A DNA stretch of 64,000 nt, taken from Bactrocera neohumeralis. Taxonomy: Eukaryota > Arthropoda > Insecta > Diptera > Tephritidae. A program made the position numbers and the translations under genes. The stretch lies in contig NC_065919.1 of NCBI RefSeq assembly GCF_024586455.1, positions 11,259,368 to 11,323,367 on the forward strand, written 5' to 3'. Shown one piece after another: positions 23,361 to 35,209 of this stretch (positions are counted from its first letter, which is position 1; each line of letters opens with the position of its first letter). The notes below the pieces were generated by a model that was not told the origin of the DNA, did not search any database, and was given only the letters and a program-made list of their open reading frames with translations.

Positions 23361-25016
23361 TATTATACACTTTTCGATCGAATTGTTTACACACAGAACA
23401 CTTTGTTTACTTTTAAAAACTCTAACTGTACACCAGGGCACTATATGACGGTAAATAAAAGACCCCAAAACAACTTTACTTCCGTATCACTTCACATCAG
23501 AAACGAATTTGTGAAAAATAACAAACACATCTGTCAAAAGTAAAAGCATGAATGAACATATGTTAAAGAAGAAACGGAAAGTCAAAACAGAATACGAGAC
23601 TATGATAAGGCACTAGAGTTGCCAGCGCACCAATGTGTCAACAGGTTTCAATTGCTATGCCGCGCCTAACTCATGAATAAATTTTTGTTAAGCAATGTTA
23701 TAAAAGATGTAAGTTTATTTATTAAAGAATTAACACACATTTATTAATATTGTTAATAAAATAATTGTTATGTGTGTATTTAGATGAGGAAAACGTTTAT
23801 TAGTTGTTATCATAGAACGTTTATAATTATAAACGTTTATAACCGTGTTCTGGTTGTTATTATACGACTGGTGGCTTTTAGTTTCAATTGAGATATTTTG
23901 GGGAAAGAAAATTGTGAAAAGAGAGGTAGCATTTGTTCAGCGCATACAATGTAGAAAAGAAAGTGAAAAAAATATTTAAAGCTCAATATTATTTCAAATA
24001 GAAGCGTTCCAGTTTTTCAGTAATTTGCAAATAAATTCGACTATAGTGCTAATTGAGGCAATAAACATATTAAAATGTGTGTTGTTATGTGTGTACAGTG
24101 TAAATATATAAAATTTAATCTATATTAGAGAAAATTTTCGATAGAATTTTGAATTTTTGATTTCCGTGCTACGCAGGAAATACATACATACGAAGCGCAC
24201 GGAGACGGATTTGTATGACAGATTATAAAGTGAAAATGATGACAGAACCGTTTGCTGCCTCTTTTGAGGATTTCCTAGAACGCTCAAGCCACAAATTCGC
24301 GTTAAGCACACAAAATTAAAAGGCTGGTAGATTGACGTGAGAATTTCCGTTTGCAAATTAGAGTGCTCCTGAATATCAAGTCAAAATAAATGTGGATAAG
24401 CAAATAAATACTTTATATAAAAAAATGAAGTGTTAGTTGGCAGATAAAAAGGCAAGTTTTCATTAAATTTCTTAAAGAAAAAAATTGTAAAAGATGAAAG
24501 GAAAAACCAAAAACTTGGTTATTTTAAATTTTCACTTATGTAAGTATGTAAATTTTTGCTTTGTGGGAAAAGTTGTGAACACGAAAATTGTAGATCCTTT
24601 TATTACCTACAACTTGACTATATAACTTTCTTTCATTGTGATAGTTTGGATGATAATCGCGTTATACTTTTATAATCTTTAGAAACAATCTTTTCACTCC
24701 TAAAAATATGGAAAAAAGCAGATGCACATCATTCCTTTTATTTCGTATTATAAATGTATATTAACACATTAATACATATCACATAATATTCATTTTTGCT
24801 ATTGCTTATATAGATATTCACTAATAATTTCGGTTACATACATATATTTTATTTACAATATACAATCAAAATAAAACATTTTGAAAGTTCGCGTATTCAC
24901 CTCAAATACAAATATATTAAATATACTATATATATAAATTAAGATGTATGTATGTATGATTATATTATAAGTGAACAATTGTTACTATTTATTACTAACG
25001 TGTAGAGCTTGCGCAT
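23361..25016. other. Intergenic region between kinase 5' end and gene D 3' end
   Basis: This 1.7 kb must contain the kinase promoter and 5' UTR, but I see no convincing TATA or initiator. It includes an 18-bp perfect palindrome (23818-23835, cgtttataattataaacg). The rest is AT-rich. Confidence 0.45.
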
Positions 25017-26013
25017 TTAAACGGGAAACAGTTCATTGTAGGTGAAGCTGTCTAGGATTTGACTTGCCACGTCGCTGAATCTCTTTTCCAAGGCGCGTTC
25101 GATTGGTTGAATAACTTCATTGGTGAAAACTTCAAAGTTTTGATTAATGGTGTCATTTATAATATCGCCAAGCGTTTTATCATTTCCAAATAGATTCTGT
25201 AAATGTATACTTCCGCTGCCAGTGCGAATTTTCACAACTAAATCTTTGAGACTAATCATTTCAACATCGTTGACGGGTTTTACATCGAAAACAACTTTCA
25301 CAAAAGCATAAAAGTTGGCTAAAAAAGTAATTTGAATATAATTACATAACACCGATATTAAAATATATTTAAAAATATCTATTTATTGTTCTTGCAACTT
25401 ACTGAAATTTCCAGTGAAAGGTCCATTACCCCGCAATGTTAAACCCAACAGCTGCCCATTGATATTATAATTGCCCTCACCATGTAGATATGGCAAAATC
25501 AGTTCGAAATCAAAGCGTTTAGCATCGTCCGAGGCTCTAAAGTAATACACGAAAAATATTTACACAAAAAGAATACAAAATTAAAGAATGCTACTCATCA
25601 CAACAATAACAAACAATTAAAACAAATAAATAATTATAATCACCTAATTTTTTTGATTTCGAAATTCGATGAACCCCAAACATTAAGTTTTTTCACTTTA
25701 ACGTTAATCCCGTTGGCACCACCTTCTAATATATTTAGATCGCCAATAAAAAGCGGTTCCATGGCGGGCACATTTAACTCCGCAATACCATCTGCCAAGT
25801 GTGGTCGTATAGAGTGTACTGAGTCCTTAACACACTCGGCTATCTTTGGATCATTTCGGTGGCATATTTGTATGTAATCAGCTGTGGAAAGAAAATTAAA
25901 TATTTTCAAGCACAAAAGAAAAAAACAAAATCCTTACGCATTTTGGCTGCCAATGTGGAGCAAACAAGCGCTGCAATGAGCGCAATGGTCAATAATGAGT
26001 GTTTTGGTTCCAT
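25017..26013 (-). CDS. JHBP/takeout-family secreted lipid-binding protein (gene D)
   Basis: Four minus-strand exons, 26013-25938, 25881-25644, 25536-25403 and 25318-25017, join in frame to 249 aa. The signal peptide is residues 1 to about 23 (hydrophobic core LLTIALIAALVC). Mature N-terminus: 'DYIQICHRNDPKIAEC', the family Cys pair, then 'GIAELNVPAMEPL' (first takeout motif). The last exon has 'IHLQNLFGND' and ends in 'SFTYNELFPV', close to gene B's 'SFDELLPE' end. The start has a good context (aacaATGG). Introns are 56-107 bp. Like its relatives it should be an extracellular carrier for a hydrophobic ligand. Exon lengths 134 and 302 match exons in genes E and B, which supports common origin. 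Confidence 0.92.
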
Positions 26014-26159
26014 TGTTGAAGTGTTCTTTGATCTGTAAAGTAGATTTGATTTAATCAACAATGAAGGTTGTAAATTGTTTTTGTGTTCTTCTTGTTGTTG
26101 TATATGATTTTAAGACTGTTTAGTATGACATTTCTCTTGAAATCTGTATTTGATAATAT

Positions 26160-26620
26160 AATCTTTATTAAGGGGTTACATGGGAATACGGGTTTCCAAA
26201 AATCGATTTTTTTTATTGTCTTATTAAATTCTACTAATTCTAGATTATTTTCCTAAATTATCAAGTTGATTTGAGTAATAATTTCGGAGATATAACCTTC
26301 AGAACTTGTGCTCTCGAGGCTGGCTAGACTAAGTGCGCCGTCTTTAAACGCGTTTGTCTCGAAACTGTGTTTTTGAAGTCGGTTGGGAAGATTTCTCGAG
26401 AACCGATTTTCATGAAATTTTACACAGGTCTTTAAGATACTTGGACGAAAGTTTTTTTTGATTACAACCACATATTTGAAAAAAAAAAATGACGCGAAAT
26501 TTTAATTTTTTTGTAAAAATGTCTGCCAAAAAATCCAATTTTCTGTTTTTTCCTCCGTCCAAGTTCTAAGTTAAGATTTTAACTAAAATATTGTTTTTCC
26601 CCTTTTGATGATCCTGTAAG
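26160..26620. repeat. AT-rich dispersed repeat (S family)
   Basis: It shares the string ctcgaaactgtgtttt with 44711-44726, followed in both by 'agatttctcg.gaac', 'acac.ggtcttt/tgtcttt' and 'gtctgccaaaaa' in the same order. Upstream of gene D; no coding content. Confidence 0.55.
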
Positions 26621-26769
26621 GAGTTATGCTGGCAACGCGGGCGCATTTCAGTTTCTTAAATTTTCTCGTGTTTTAGCAAGACTGGCAATAAGTGACGCAT
26701 TTTTGGCTATATGTTTGAAATCGAAACTAACAGTGGACCATTCGTTTATTTTTAGTGGCAAACTCTAAA

Positions 26770-27110
26770 ATTTGTTTGGTTGAAAAGAGAGACGCATGAG
26801 CGTCAGATCGCAGGCGGCCGCAATTAGGCCATCAGGCCCATTGTACTCCCACGTGGTAACCAAATTAAGCCCTGACCAGCAACGCAGTGGATTAGGTGCA
26901 AAACCAGCTTTTTTTCCACCCCAGCCTCCCAATATCTCATAAGTTTGAGCTATTGAAGCTGTGGCATAGATAATGTACCAGCGTCTCACCATTCTTCACG
27001 CATGCTTTGCACTCCTCCGAATCCACTTTTACCATTTTCTGATGGTGGGGTCTTAAGAGCAGGTGCCCTGTGTAGACCATTACATTGTTAATAAACTAAA
27101 TTTTGCCTAG
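26770..27110 (-). mobile_element. C-terminal LINE fragment
   Basis: The minus strand reads 'VDSEECKACVKNGETLVHY', the Cys-rich tail that follows the RNase H domain in I/R1-like LINEs, preceded by 'TGHLLLRPHHQKM' after one frame change. Downstream coding is degenerate. No RNase H or RT part is attached. Confidence 0.5.
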
Positions 27111-27894
27111 AATTAGGAGCTTTTTGATATGTCCACCATCAACGATAACCCAAAGTAGCTATGCGCTTTACCCTGTGTTGCTTGTGTTTCAAGATTTTAG
27201 GTATTCCTTTAGAATTCATTGCTCCGAATAACCCTTGAAGGAGTAGTAGTGGAAGCGAAGTACTAAAATTTTAGTTATAGCCTGCTAGCAAAACCGAACC
27301 CTGCGGACAGCCTCTAAAACTCACTAGTCCATAAATTAATCATAACAGACGAATCATACATGAAAAATATTTAAAAAGGAGCACAGACTTTTTCGTCAAA
27401 AAATAATGATTTTTATTTGTGTATGTAGCTGAATCATAGTTTTTGTCGAGAGTAGTAAAACACGGTTTATTTGAAAATAATAGGGTTAAGTAATTATTAA
27501 ATTATGGCACTGCAAAAGTGTAAATATTTGTTTATAATGTGTTTAGTTTATAGACCAATTAGTTTCGCCGAGTTTAAGTATCATCGTTTCATTTGAGTTT
27601 CATTATTTATATATGGATATGTGTGAGAAAATTTAAAAGGTCGTCGAAAATTTTCACGTGATTGTTATTGTTTTTCTATGCAAAAAATGGAAGCGAGATT
27701 TTTTTTCCATGCAATTTAGATTACACCAGTATGCGGCATTTATTCGGAGTCTTTTTGGTTTATTTAGTTAAATATTTCAACAAACAAAGTAGTTTATTAA
27801 TATTGAAAATTAATATTTTTGCGTAAAATCTTTTGCAAGGTAAAATTACGAAACATATACCCACTTTAGGGGTCAAAAAACTGTTCATTATTTT

Positions 27895-28560
27895 AAATAT
27901 TCACTCTAAGAGGACTTAAGGACTTAAACAAAAATGGATTTTTTAAATTTTATTTTCTTAATGTATATATGTACATATATGTATTTAAGAATACACACAG
28001 AAAATTGCATATGGTTGTGGTGAATATTTTCGAAGTCACACGCAATTTGAAAAGGTGTTTCAAAGTGCCAAACTTTAAAAGCGTTTTTCTCAAAATGGTG
28101 TTTTCAAAGTCGGTGACCAACATTACTCAAAAGCGGCTACACACATTCGTCTTAAATTTTAACACGAGCTTCTTAAAAATACTTTATAGTAGTTAATACC
28201 AAAATTTTGTTAATAAATAAAATTTTTTTATAACCAATTTAAGGCCGAAATTTTTTACAAAAATCGATTTTTTTTTAGAAACCGCTATTTTGTTTATTTT
28301 GCTTATTGCTTCAATTTGCTTTACTAGATTTAACATAACTTTAACGAAATCTGTTTGGTTTTTTAATTTCAGAGGATCCAGTTCAGAGATATAGTGATCA
28401 CCGCAAAACATCTTTTTTGAGAGAATCTCCCGGAAATCAGCTGTAGTTTCTTTCCAAATAAATATTTTTGCTAATACTAAGTCTTAAAATACAGTTAAAG
28501 ATTCTATAAAACATATGCGTACAAATTTCAGGATACAATTTTCAGCTTTCTACGTGTATA
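27895..28560 (+). repeat. S-family repeat, copy 1 of a closely related pair
   Basis: It is collinear with 29930-30480: 'tttattttcttaatgtatat', 'aatacacacagaaaattgca', 'gaatattttcgaagtcacac', 'aaagtcggtgaccaacatta' and 'ttcagaggatccagttcaga' all recur. The copy here has an extra short segment after the last phrase. Confidence 0.65.
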
Positions 28561-29880
28561 TGACCCTTTAACGCGCTAACCAATTCGAAACAGTTAAGTA
28601 CTGAAGTTAATATTGGTTATCCCAACAAAAATATATACTTATATATCCTTTATTTTATCAATTCATTCATCACTTTGCAAAGATCTTCCAATTGCAAACA
28701 CTTTCACTATCTTTTTTTCAACACTCACTTTTTATGTTTGTATGTTTATCGTGAAATTACTTAGTGTCCTTGGTTAGATTTAATTATATATTTTTTTGAC
28801 TAAGTTGACAGAAATATAATTTATTAGTTTGTGCAAGACCGAAAACGAGAAAGAACTAATTGTTGTATATAACCCGCATTGAGTACGAGCTATACTTGAG
28901 CAGAACACGTCTGTAAGAACGTAGCAACGAACTGAAACGAAACAACACTGTGATTTTGCATTTTTATAGAAGTTCTAAGCGCGTCACAGTGGGCTGGCTC
29001 GCACGTCGGCCACACTATCAGCTAACGTGTAGATCGGCGTATTACGCTGAGACAGGAGACCTAAAGCATACACACATAATTGCCTGTAGATGTAATAAAT
29101 ACATAGATACATGAAGCGATTGATACGTAAGAGCAGTTGAGAACAAGTTGTAGCGATTGCAGGCGATGACGGACAATGGAGGAGGCAGTGTAAATGTGGT
29201 TAATAACCGCCGCAACAGTAGCCAAAATTAAAGTCGCTGATATTTAGGTAATGCACATATGCATATAAAATTTGTTTACAAAATATATATATGCGTGTGT
29301 ATATGTAGTGCATAACTAAATTTTTGTAAGTAGCATTTAGCTAGTTTGTAGCGAAATATATCTACCGAATTTTAGCAGTCGCCGCTGTTATATAACTGAG
29401 TGAGTGCATGTTAGAGCCATTGCATTTGACGCTCCACTGCGCTCATCACATGCACACACACATGCATGTGCCTGCAACTGTCAACACAGTTGACAAATTG
29501 ATTTGAATTTGTTACCTTTCGGCGTTTAGCTTGTTTTCAACGGAAGCTCTGTGAGTCGAGCAGAGACCCCACCCACAGCATTCAGTATGCATGTGCATGT
29601 AAAATGCGTTCATGTGAAAAAATTACACCCGCAACGAGATACATCTGCTAAATTCGCAGCTTCTATTCGTGTTTAATATTTAGAGTCTGTAATCAAATTC
29701 GAAATCGCTTCATTCATGTTTTACCAAAATGGCATGTTGTAGATTTGCCCTTTCAGCGTGGTTTATTATTTTTTTTACTTTTTCTTAACGGTTGCTGTTG
29801 TTATGTGTTATATAATGGTCAGGTGTATAACTTTTAACAAACACTCTAGGTGCTTTTTAAGTAAATTGACTGGGTGTTTA
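28561..29880. other. AT-rich intergenic stretch, nothing supported
   Basis: Mixed sequence with some GC-richer parts (28975-29220) and CA/CATG microsatellite bits near 29450. No exon-like frame with splice sites, and no transposon protein, was found. Confidence 0.45.
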
Positions 29881-29929
29881 GGGCGTATGAGCAACATTTA
29901 TTTGCTTGCATTTAAGAGGTTATATACAG

Positions 29930-30480
29930 TTAGAATTTTCAAAAAATCAATTTTTTTTATTTTATTTTCTTAATGTACATATATTTAAAAATACACACAG
30001 AAAATTTCATATATCCGGTGAATATTTTCGAAGTTACACGCAAATTTGTAGCGGCGTTTCAGAGTGCTTGGAAGTACAAACTTTAAACGTGTTTTTCTCA
30101 AAATGGTTTTTCAAAGTAGGCGACCAACATTACTCGAAAATGGCTAAACCGATTAGTTTAAACAAGTTTCTTAAATATATTTTTTAGTACTTAAACGAAG
30201 GTTTTTTCTTACCGATATTTTTTTTATGAACAATTGAGACTGAAATTTTGGTCAAAAATCCATTTTTTTAGAGGCCACAATTTTTTAAAAAAATTTTATT
30301 TTGCTTATTCCTCCAATTAATTACTAGATTTAACATTATATTAACGAAATCGGTTTGGTTATTTAATTTCAGAGGATCCAGTTCAGAGATCAGCTTTAGT
30401 TCCTTTCCAAATAAATACTTTTACTAACACTAAATCTTAAAATACAGTGTTAAAAATTCCATAATATTTGTACAAATTTT
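29930..30480 (+). repeat. S-family repeat, copy 2 of a closely related pair
   Basis: Collinear with 27895-28560 (see that entry). Here the 'ttcagaggatccagttcaga' phrase is at 30369-30388 and is followed directly by 'gatcagctttagttcctttcc', showing a short deletion relative to copy 1. Confidence 0.65.
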
Positions 30481-30499
30481 TGGACTGTATATAGCGCCT

Positions 30500-30965
30500 T
30501 AATTCTACCCTAAACAAGTTTGTAGCACCAAGAAGGAAAGTTCGAAAACTCTGTATATAATGTGTGTGGCGATTCGATTCATAATTTTCCGCTGTTGGCC
30601 TGTCCGCTAGTATATATACGAACTAATCCCGCCACTTTTGAGATATCGATCTGAACTTTGATATATGTACGTACTTTTCTACTTGAGAAACTGCTTATTT
30701 GTTGGAGTCGCCAATATCGGATCACTATAGCATCAATAATAATCAAGATCAAGTTCTTATAATGAAAACTTTTCCATTTGACGAGATAACTTCATGAAAT
30801 TTGGCACAGTATATGGTCGTAAGCTACTGTACAGTGTCCCGAAAAATTGGAAAACTTCTTTCTTTGACAAGATATCTTCACAACTTGTGGTATAGATTAT
30901 TATCCGAAGCAGTGCTGCAATCTCTTTGTTTTCTCCTTTAATGGGAATTCTATGCATTATTCGAG
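30500..30965. repeat. 'Ctatagcat' dispersed repeat (T family), partial
   Basis: It contains 'gtttgtagcacc.agaaggaaa', 'gagatatcgatctgaac', 'ggatcactatagcat' and 'gaaatttggcacag', the family's typical order, in the orientation seen at 36395 and 63475. No coding content. Confidence 0.55.
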
Positions 30966-31677
30966 GATCTTTAGTTGTTTTCAAAATATGAATTTATTAC
31001 ACTCATATACTTACGTGTATTTGCTTTGCTTAACATATGACCAATTTTTATGGTTCTATGAGAAACTTTCATACATTGCCATGTTATGACATAACACAAA
31101 AATTCATGTAACGCAAACCCATAGTTTCTCCATTTCATCGCAAACTCTGAATGAAAACTATTCCTATATACATACATATGTACATATATAATATATTTCC
31201 TGATTTGAAGTTTTCATGCAATTATGCAATTGCATGTTCTATGTCCGAATTGATGAAAGGGTGCTTAGTGCCGCACACGATGACTGCTATTATTTGCTTG
31301 TCAACACACATATTAAATACGACAATTTCAGTGCTTCTCCGAATAATTAAGTACGAAATTAATTTTTTTGTGACTAATAATACAAAATGTGTTATAAAAG
31401 AAACACACAATTTTAAATATGTAGCAGTGTAGCTGAAAATTACTGTTTTTATTTACGAAAAAAGCTGATTGTCATTTATTGAGCATATATAACTCTAAAA
31501 AAGGTATTATTGTTTATGCAATTTGTTTTAGGAGTATACAAATAATATGCGCTATAAAAGTATCTAAGTAATGAGCAATATACGTATAAGAATTGCATTC
31601 GTGCTATACTTATGTTTCCATAACATTGACATATAACTAAGAAAACCGTTAATTTCGGCCGCACCATAGCTACAATA

Positions 31678-31722
31678 CCCTTCTTCTTCTTCTTTACTGC
31701 CGTAGAAACCGCTTACGCGGTG
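31678..31722 (-). mobile_element. Isolated RTE-like LINE 3' end
   Basis: The plus strand has 'cttcttcttctttactgccg' and 'gtagaaaccgcttacgcgg', nearly the same as the tail of the LINE at 19970-20010. Only about 45 bp remain. Confidence 0.5.
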
Positions 31723-31724
31723 TA

Positions 31725-32110
31725 CAAAAAGACCTGTAATTTGATTTTGATCGGTAAGTTTGTATGAGAGCTACATATCGTACATATGTACTTTAGATTT
31801 GGTCCGTTAAAATCTGAACAATATGGCAGATTTCAAAAATGTTTTTTGATTTATGCCGGTCTTGCAGCAAATGAGCGAAGATATTCCGATCTGAACAATA
31901 TGGAGTTTATGGTGTTGCCTAAGATATTTAAAATTTTGTGACGATACTTTGTCAAATAAAGAGGTTTTACATACAAAGACTTGAGTTTAATCGGTGAGTT
32001 TGTATCGAAGCTATAAGCTTTAGTTGTCCGATCCGGCAGTTCCGACAAATGAGCAGCTTCTTGGTGGGAAAAGGACGTGTGCAACGTTTCAGGTTGATAT
32101 CTTAATGTTT
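31725..32110. repeat. 'Ctatagcat' dispersed repeat (T family), opposite orientation
   Basis: It carries 'gacctgtaatttgattttgatcggt', 'tccgacaaatgagcagcttctt' and 'aaaggacgtgtgcaacgttt', the other-strand phrases of the T family, with at least two internal units. Confidence 0.55.
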
Positions 32111-32399
32111 ATATGGTTTTTCTTCAGCAAAACACGGCCTATTTTGAATTATTCTTTCATATAAAAATGAAAAATTGTATTAAAAGTTAATATTATTCCA
32201 AAGATACATATGTACATACATATTTAACAAAGATTTTGTGAAAGTAGCTTGAAGACATGTGCGGAATTTCCCTAGGATCTATTGAATATTGCGCGATAAA
32301 TCTTGACAAACGACTTTGAAACACACACTTTCGAGAGAAAGGCGTTTAATTTTTAAGTGACTATAAAGCTGATCTTCAGGCATAGCTCGGTGGGTAATG

Positions 32400-33385
32400 G
32401 CGGTTGGGCAAACACCGACTACATGACCCCACTTTTCAACTGTTAAATAAGGTTAAAAGTAAAGGTATGTTAGCTACGCGCAACACTCTAAACATCTATA
32501 CTGATGGCTCGAAAATTGACGATGGAGTTAGTGCGGGAATATACTCCAGAGTTAGGTATAAGGCAACCTTTTAAGTTGCCGGACCACTGCAGTATATTTC
32601 AAGCTGATGTCTTTGCTATTGCGAAAGCCGCAGAGCTGGCCTCTAATGCAACTACAGCCAAATCCAGAGTCAACATCTACGTAGGTAGCCAGGCAGCAAT
32701 CAAGGCAGTAAACTCGTATCGCATATCGACCAGAAGTGTCTTGGGAAGCAGGGCAGCAGTGGAAAGTGTAGCCGGAAGTTAGCAACTTCACTTTTACTGG
32801 GTGCCAGGCCACAAAGGCAACGAGGGCAATGAAGTAGAGGACGAGATTACCAAGAATGATGTACGGCTAACATCCGAAAACGTGCTAAACGTTGGGAAAT
32901 TCATTCATTGTCTATACGACGATCTTGACAGAAGAGTCGTAAAGAAAATCAAAACTCGATGGAACGAGCTACCTGGGTGCACGACTGCAAGAGTCAGATG
33001 CAAAACGTTGGATCGGAAGTAAACAATAATCCTATTGGTACTCGATAGAAGAGACTTTAGAAACATGGTCGGAATACTAACTAGTCACTGTCATACGCTA
33101 GCAGAATGGGGCTGAAAGATCAAGAAGACTGCAGGAAATGTTTAGAGAAGGGCACCAGGGAAACAATGGAGCATCTCTTGTGCACTTGTTCCGCATTGAC
33201 AAGACTACGCTGTAAGCATCTGGGTCCCCACGGTATGATACACTGGCGGAGGTGCCGATAGTGAGACCGCACTGACTATTACTCTTGAGCCTAGGAACTG
33301 AACACCATGTGGTATCGCAAAGGACCAAAACTGGTCTATGCGTGATTTATTGGCCTACCAGTTTAATATAACCTAACCTATAGCT
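32400..33385 (+). mobile_element. RNase H-bearing LINE remnant with CCTAA tail
   Basis: The plus strand reads 'LNIYTDGSKIDDGV' (about 32487-32530), then 'ELGIRQPFKLPDHCSIFQAD' and 'AAIKAVNSYRIS' (32504-32782). A 'FYWVPGHKGNEGNE' block follows (about 32790-32840), so the four RNase H blocks are present in order with frame breaks. The C-terminal part to 33330 is decayed. It ends in 'taacctaaccta' near 33370. Confidence 0.7.
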
Positions 33386-33530
33386 GATCTCGAGGGTATA
33401 ACTTTTCAAGGTTATATCTCCTAATTTATTAGTCGGCTCAACTTGAGAAGTAAGGGCAATATTCTAGCGTTATTATAAAATTAAATAAGACTTAAATTTT
33501 TTTTTGTAAGCCGTGAACCAAAGTAACCCC

Positions 33531-35209
33531 TTAATACTATGCTCCGTGCGAAACTTCTACGCTCAGCTATGGGACTAGAGTCTGTAAGTATTTGAATAAG
33601 TTTGAAAAAATTGTATTTTCTGTGATCTAACTTTTCCGCGTTTCATCATGTTCGAAAAATATATTTTTTCTTCTAATTATATTGTAATGCGGACGAAAAC
33701 TTCATCGTTAAATATATTTTTAATTGACATTTGTGCTTTCTTCATTCTTAAAATCACTCTCGGTCAGCGGCCAATTATGAAATATGCGACGCTATAATTG
33801 CAAATTTGTTTTGAAGTGACCAATCGAACAGATAAAAGAGTTATAACCACTCTTAAAATATGATAGTCCACTTTTGATTAAAAAAAACTGCCATAAAGCA
33901 ACGAGGTTTACGAAAAGCACATGCAATTTTAAAAACTCATTGCCATAAAGAACGCCTCACACCACACATATCCTTTATAACAATAACAATGTGTGTGGTC
34001 AGTGCTGCGAGTCGTAAAATACATTTTTAGTGCATTATTAAAAATTATATTAAAAGTACAAACCTCAACGACTCAGTGATCAGCTTTTATGTCAAGTGTG
34101 CTGTATGTGTGTGTGTGCGTGTGTGAGCGCGCAACAGTCGACGATCATTATTCGCTACATTCAGCAACGCCTTCGTGCCAATACAATGCACACTTTTATT
34201 CGTGAACTCGATTGTTTACCCGAATTTCGAAGATTATGCGTTGACAGTTGATATGAAATTATGGTAATTTCGGTTCAGATGCCGACGGCACACATAGAAT
34301 GGTATCGAGACGGTTGTGTTATATTATAAAAATACACAAAAAATTAATATTTAGTATAATAATGTACAGAAAAAATCTAGTGAAATGAAAATATCAAAAA
34401 TCAAAATATCATTGCTCATTTTAAATTTATTATTTTAATTGGTATATAAAATGTATGCCACAATTATTACATAGTAGTCCAGAAATAAATATGACAGAGA
34501 TTACTACACTATTTTTTCATGCGCTTCAGCTACCTTCTCTACATTTAACCCCATACGCTTTTGCGCAAATGATTATCTTATGATAACAAACCATACAGAT
34601 TTGGCAATGGCAATAGCAATAGATTTGACAGTAACGATTTTACTGTCGAGATGCCCCTAATGCGTTATGTGCCAATCATTTCAATATATGTATGTATGTA
34701 TGTATCAGTTGTATCTACTATGTACTTGTTTATATGTATGTTTGTATAACTTGCCGCAAAGAAATTGTGAAATCTGTTAGGTTTAACTGAGCTTTACCAC
34801 ATATTCATGAATTCTTGAAAAGTCCGATTCTCGTGCAACTGAACGGTTTTCAACGAGCTTACGGTTTTTCTAAATAATTTATGTATTTATTTCTAATAAG
34901 TAGTATGTGCGAATAAAAAACTTGTATCTAATTTATAAGTAGTAAATTACATTTATTTGTAGAACTGCAATTTTCTTATAATCGTGCGAACGCTGAATAT
35001 TTGTTTCGGTTATTTTATTTTGTCGCTTAGTGACAACTTTAGTTCTAAACGTTTACCTTTAAATATCTTAAATAATTTATTGAAATAAATAGGTGTGACT
35101 AATTGCTAATAGTATAAGAATACATTAAATTACCGCTAAGCTAATTAACTGGTAAGTGTTGGACCTTTTTTTTACTTTAAGAGAATATGCGTTACTGCCA
35201 ACGCTACTA
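33531..35209. other. Intergenic stretch downstream of gene E, nothing supported
   Basis: AT-rich with a GT microsatellite (34100-34130) and a TATG run (34686-34704). The 3' UTR and poly(A) signal of gene E should lie at the right end (an AATAAA on the minus strand occurs near 35080). Confidence 0.45.

Noticed and set aside
23361..23468. N-terminal extension of the kinase from the ATG at 23468
   Set aside because: The 36 extra residues do not resemble IKK proteins, and the Met at 23360 places the glycine loop at the family's usual distance.
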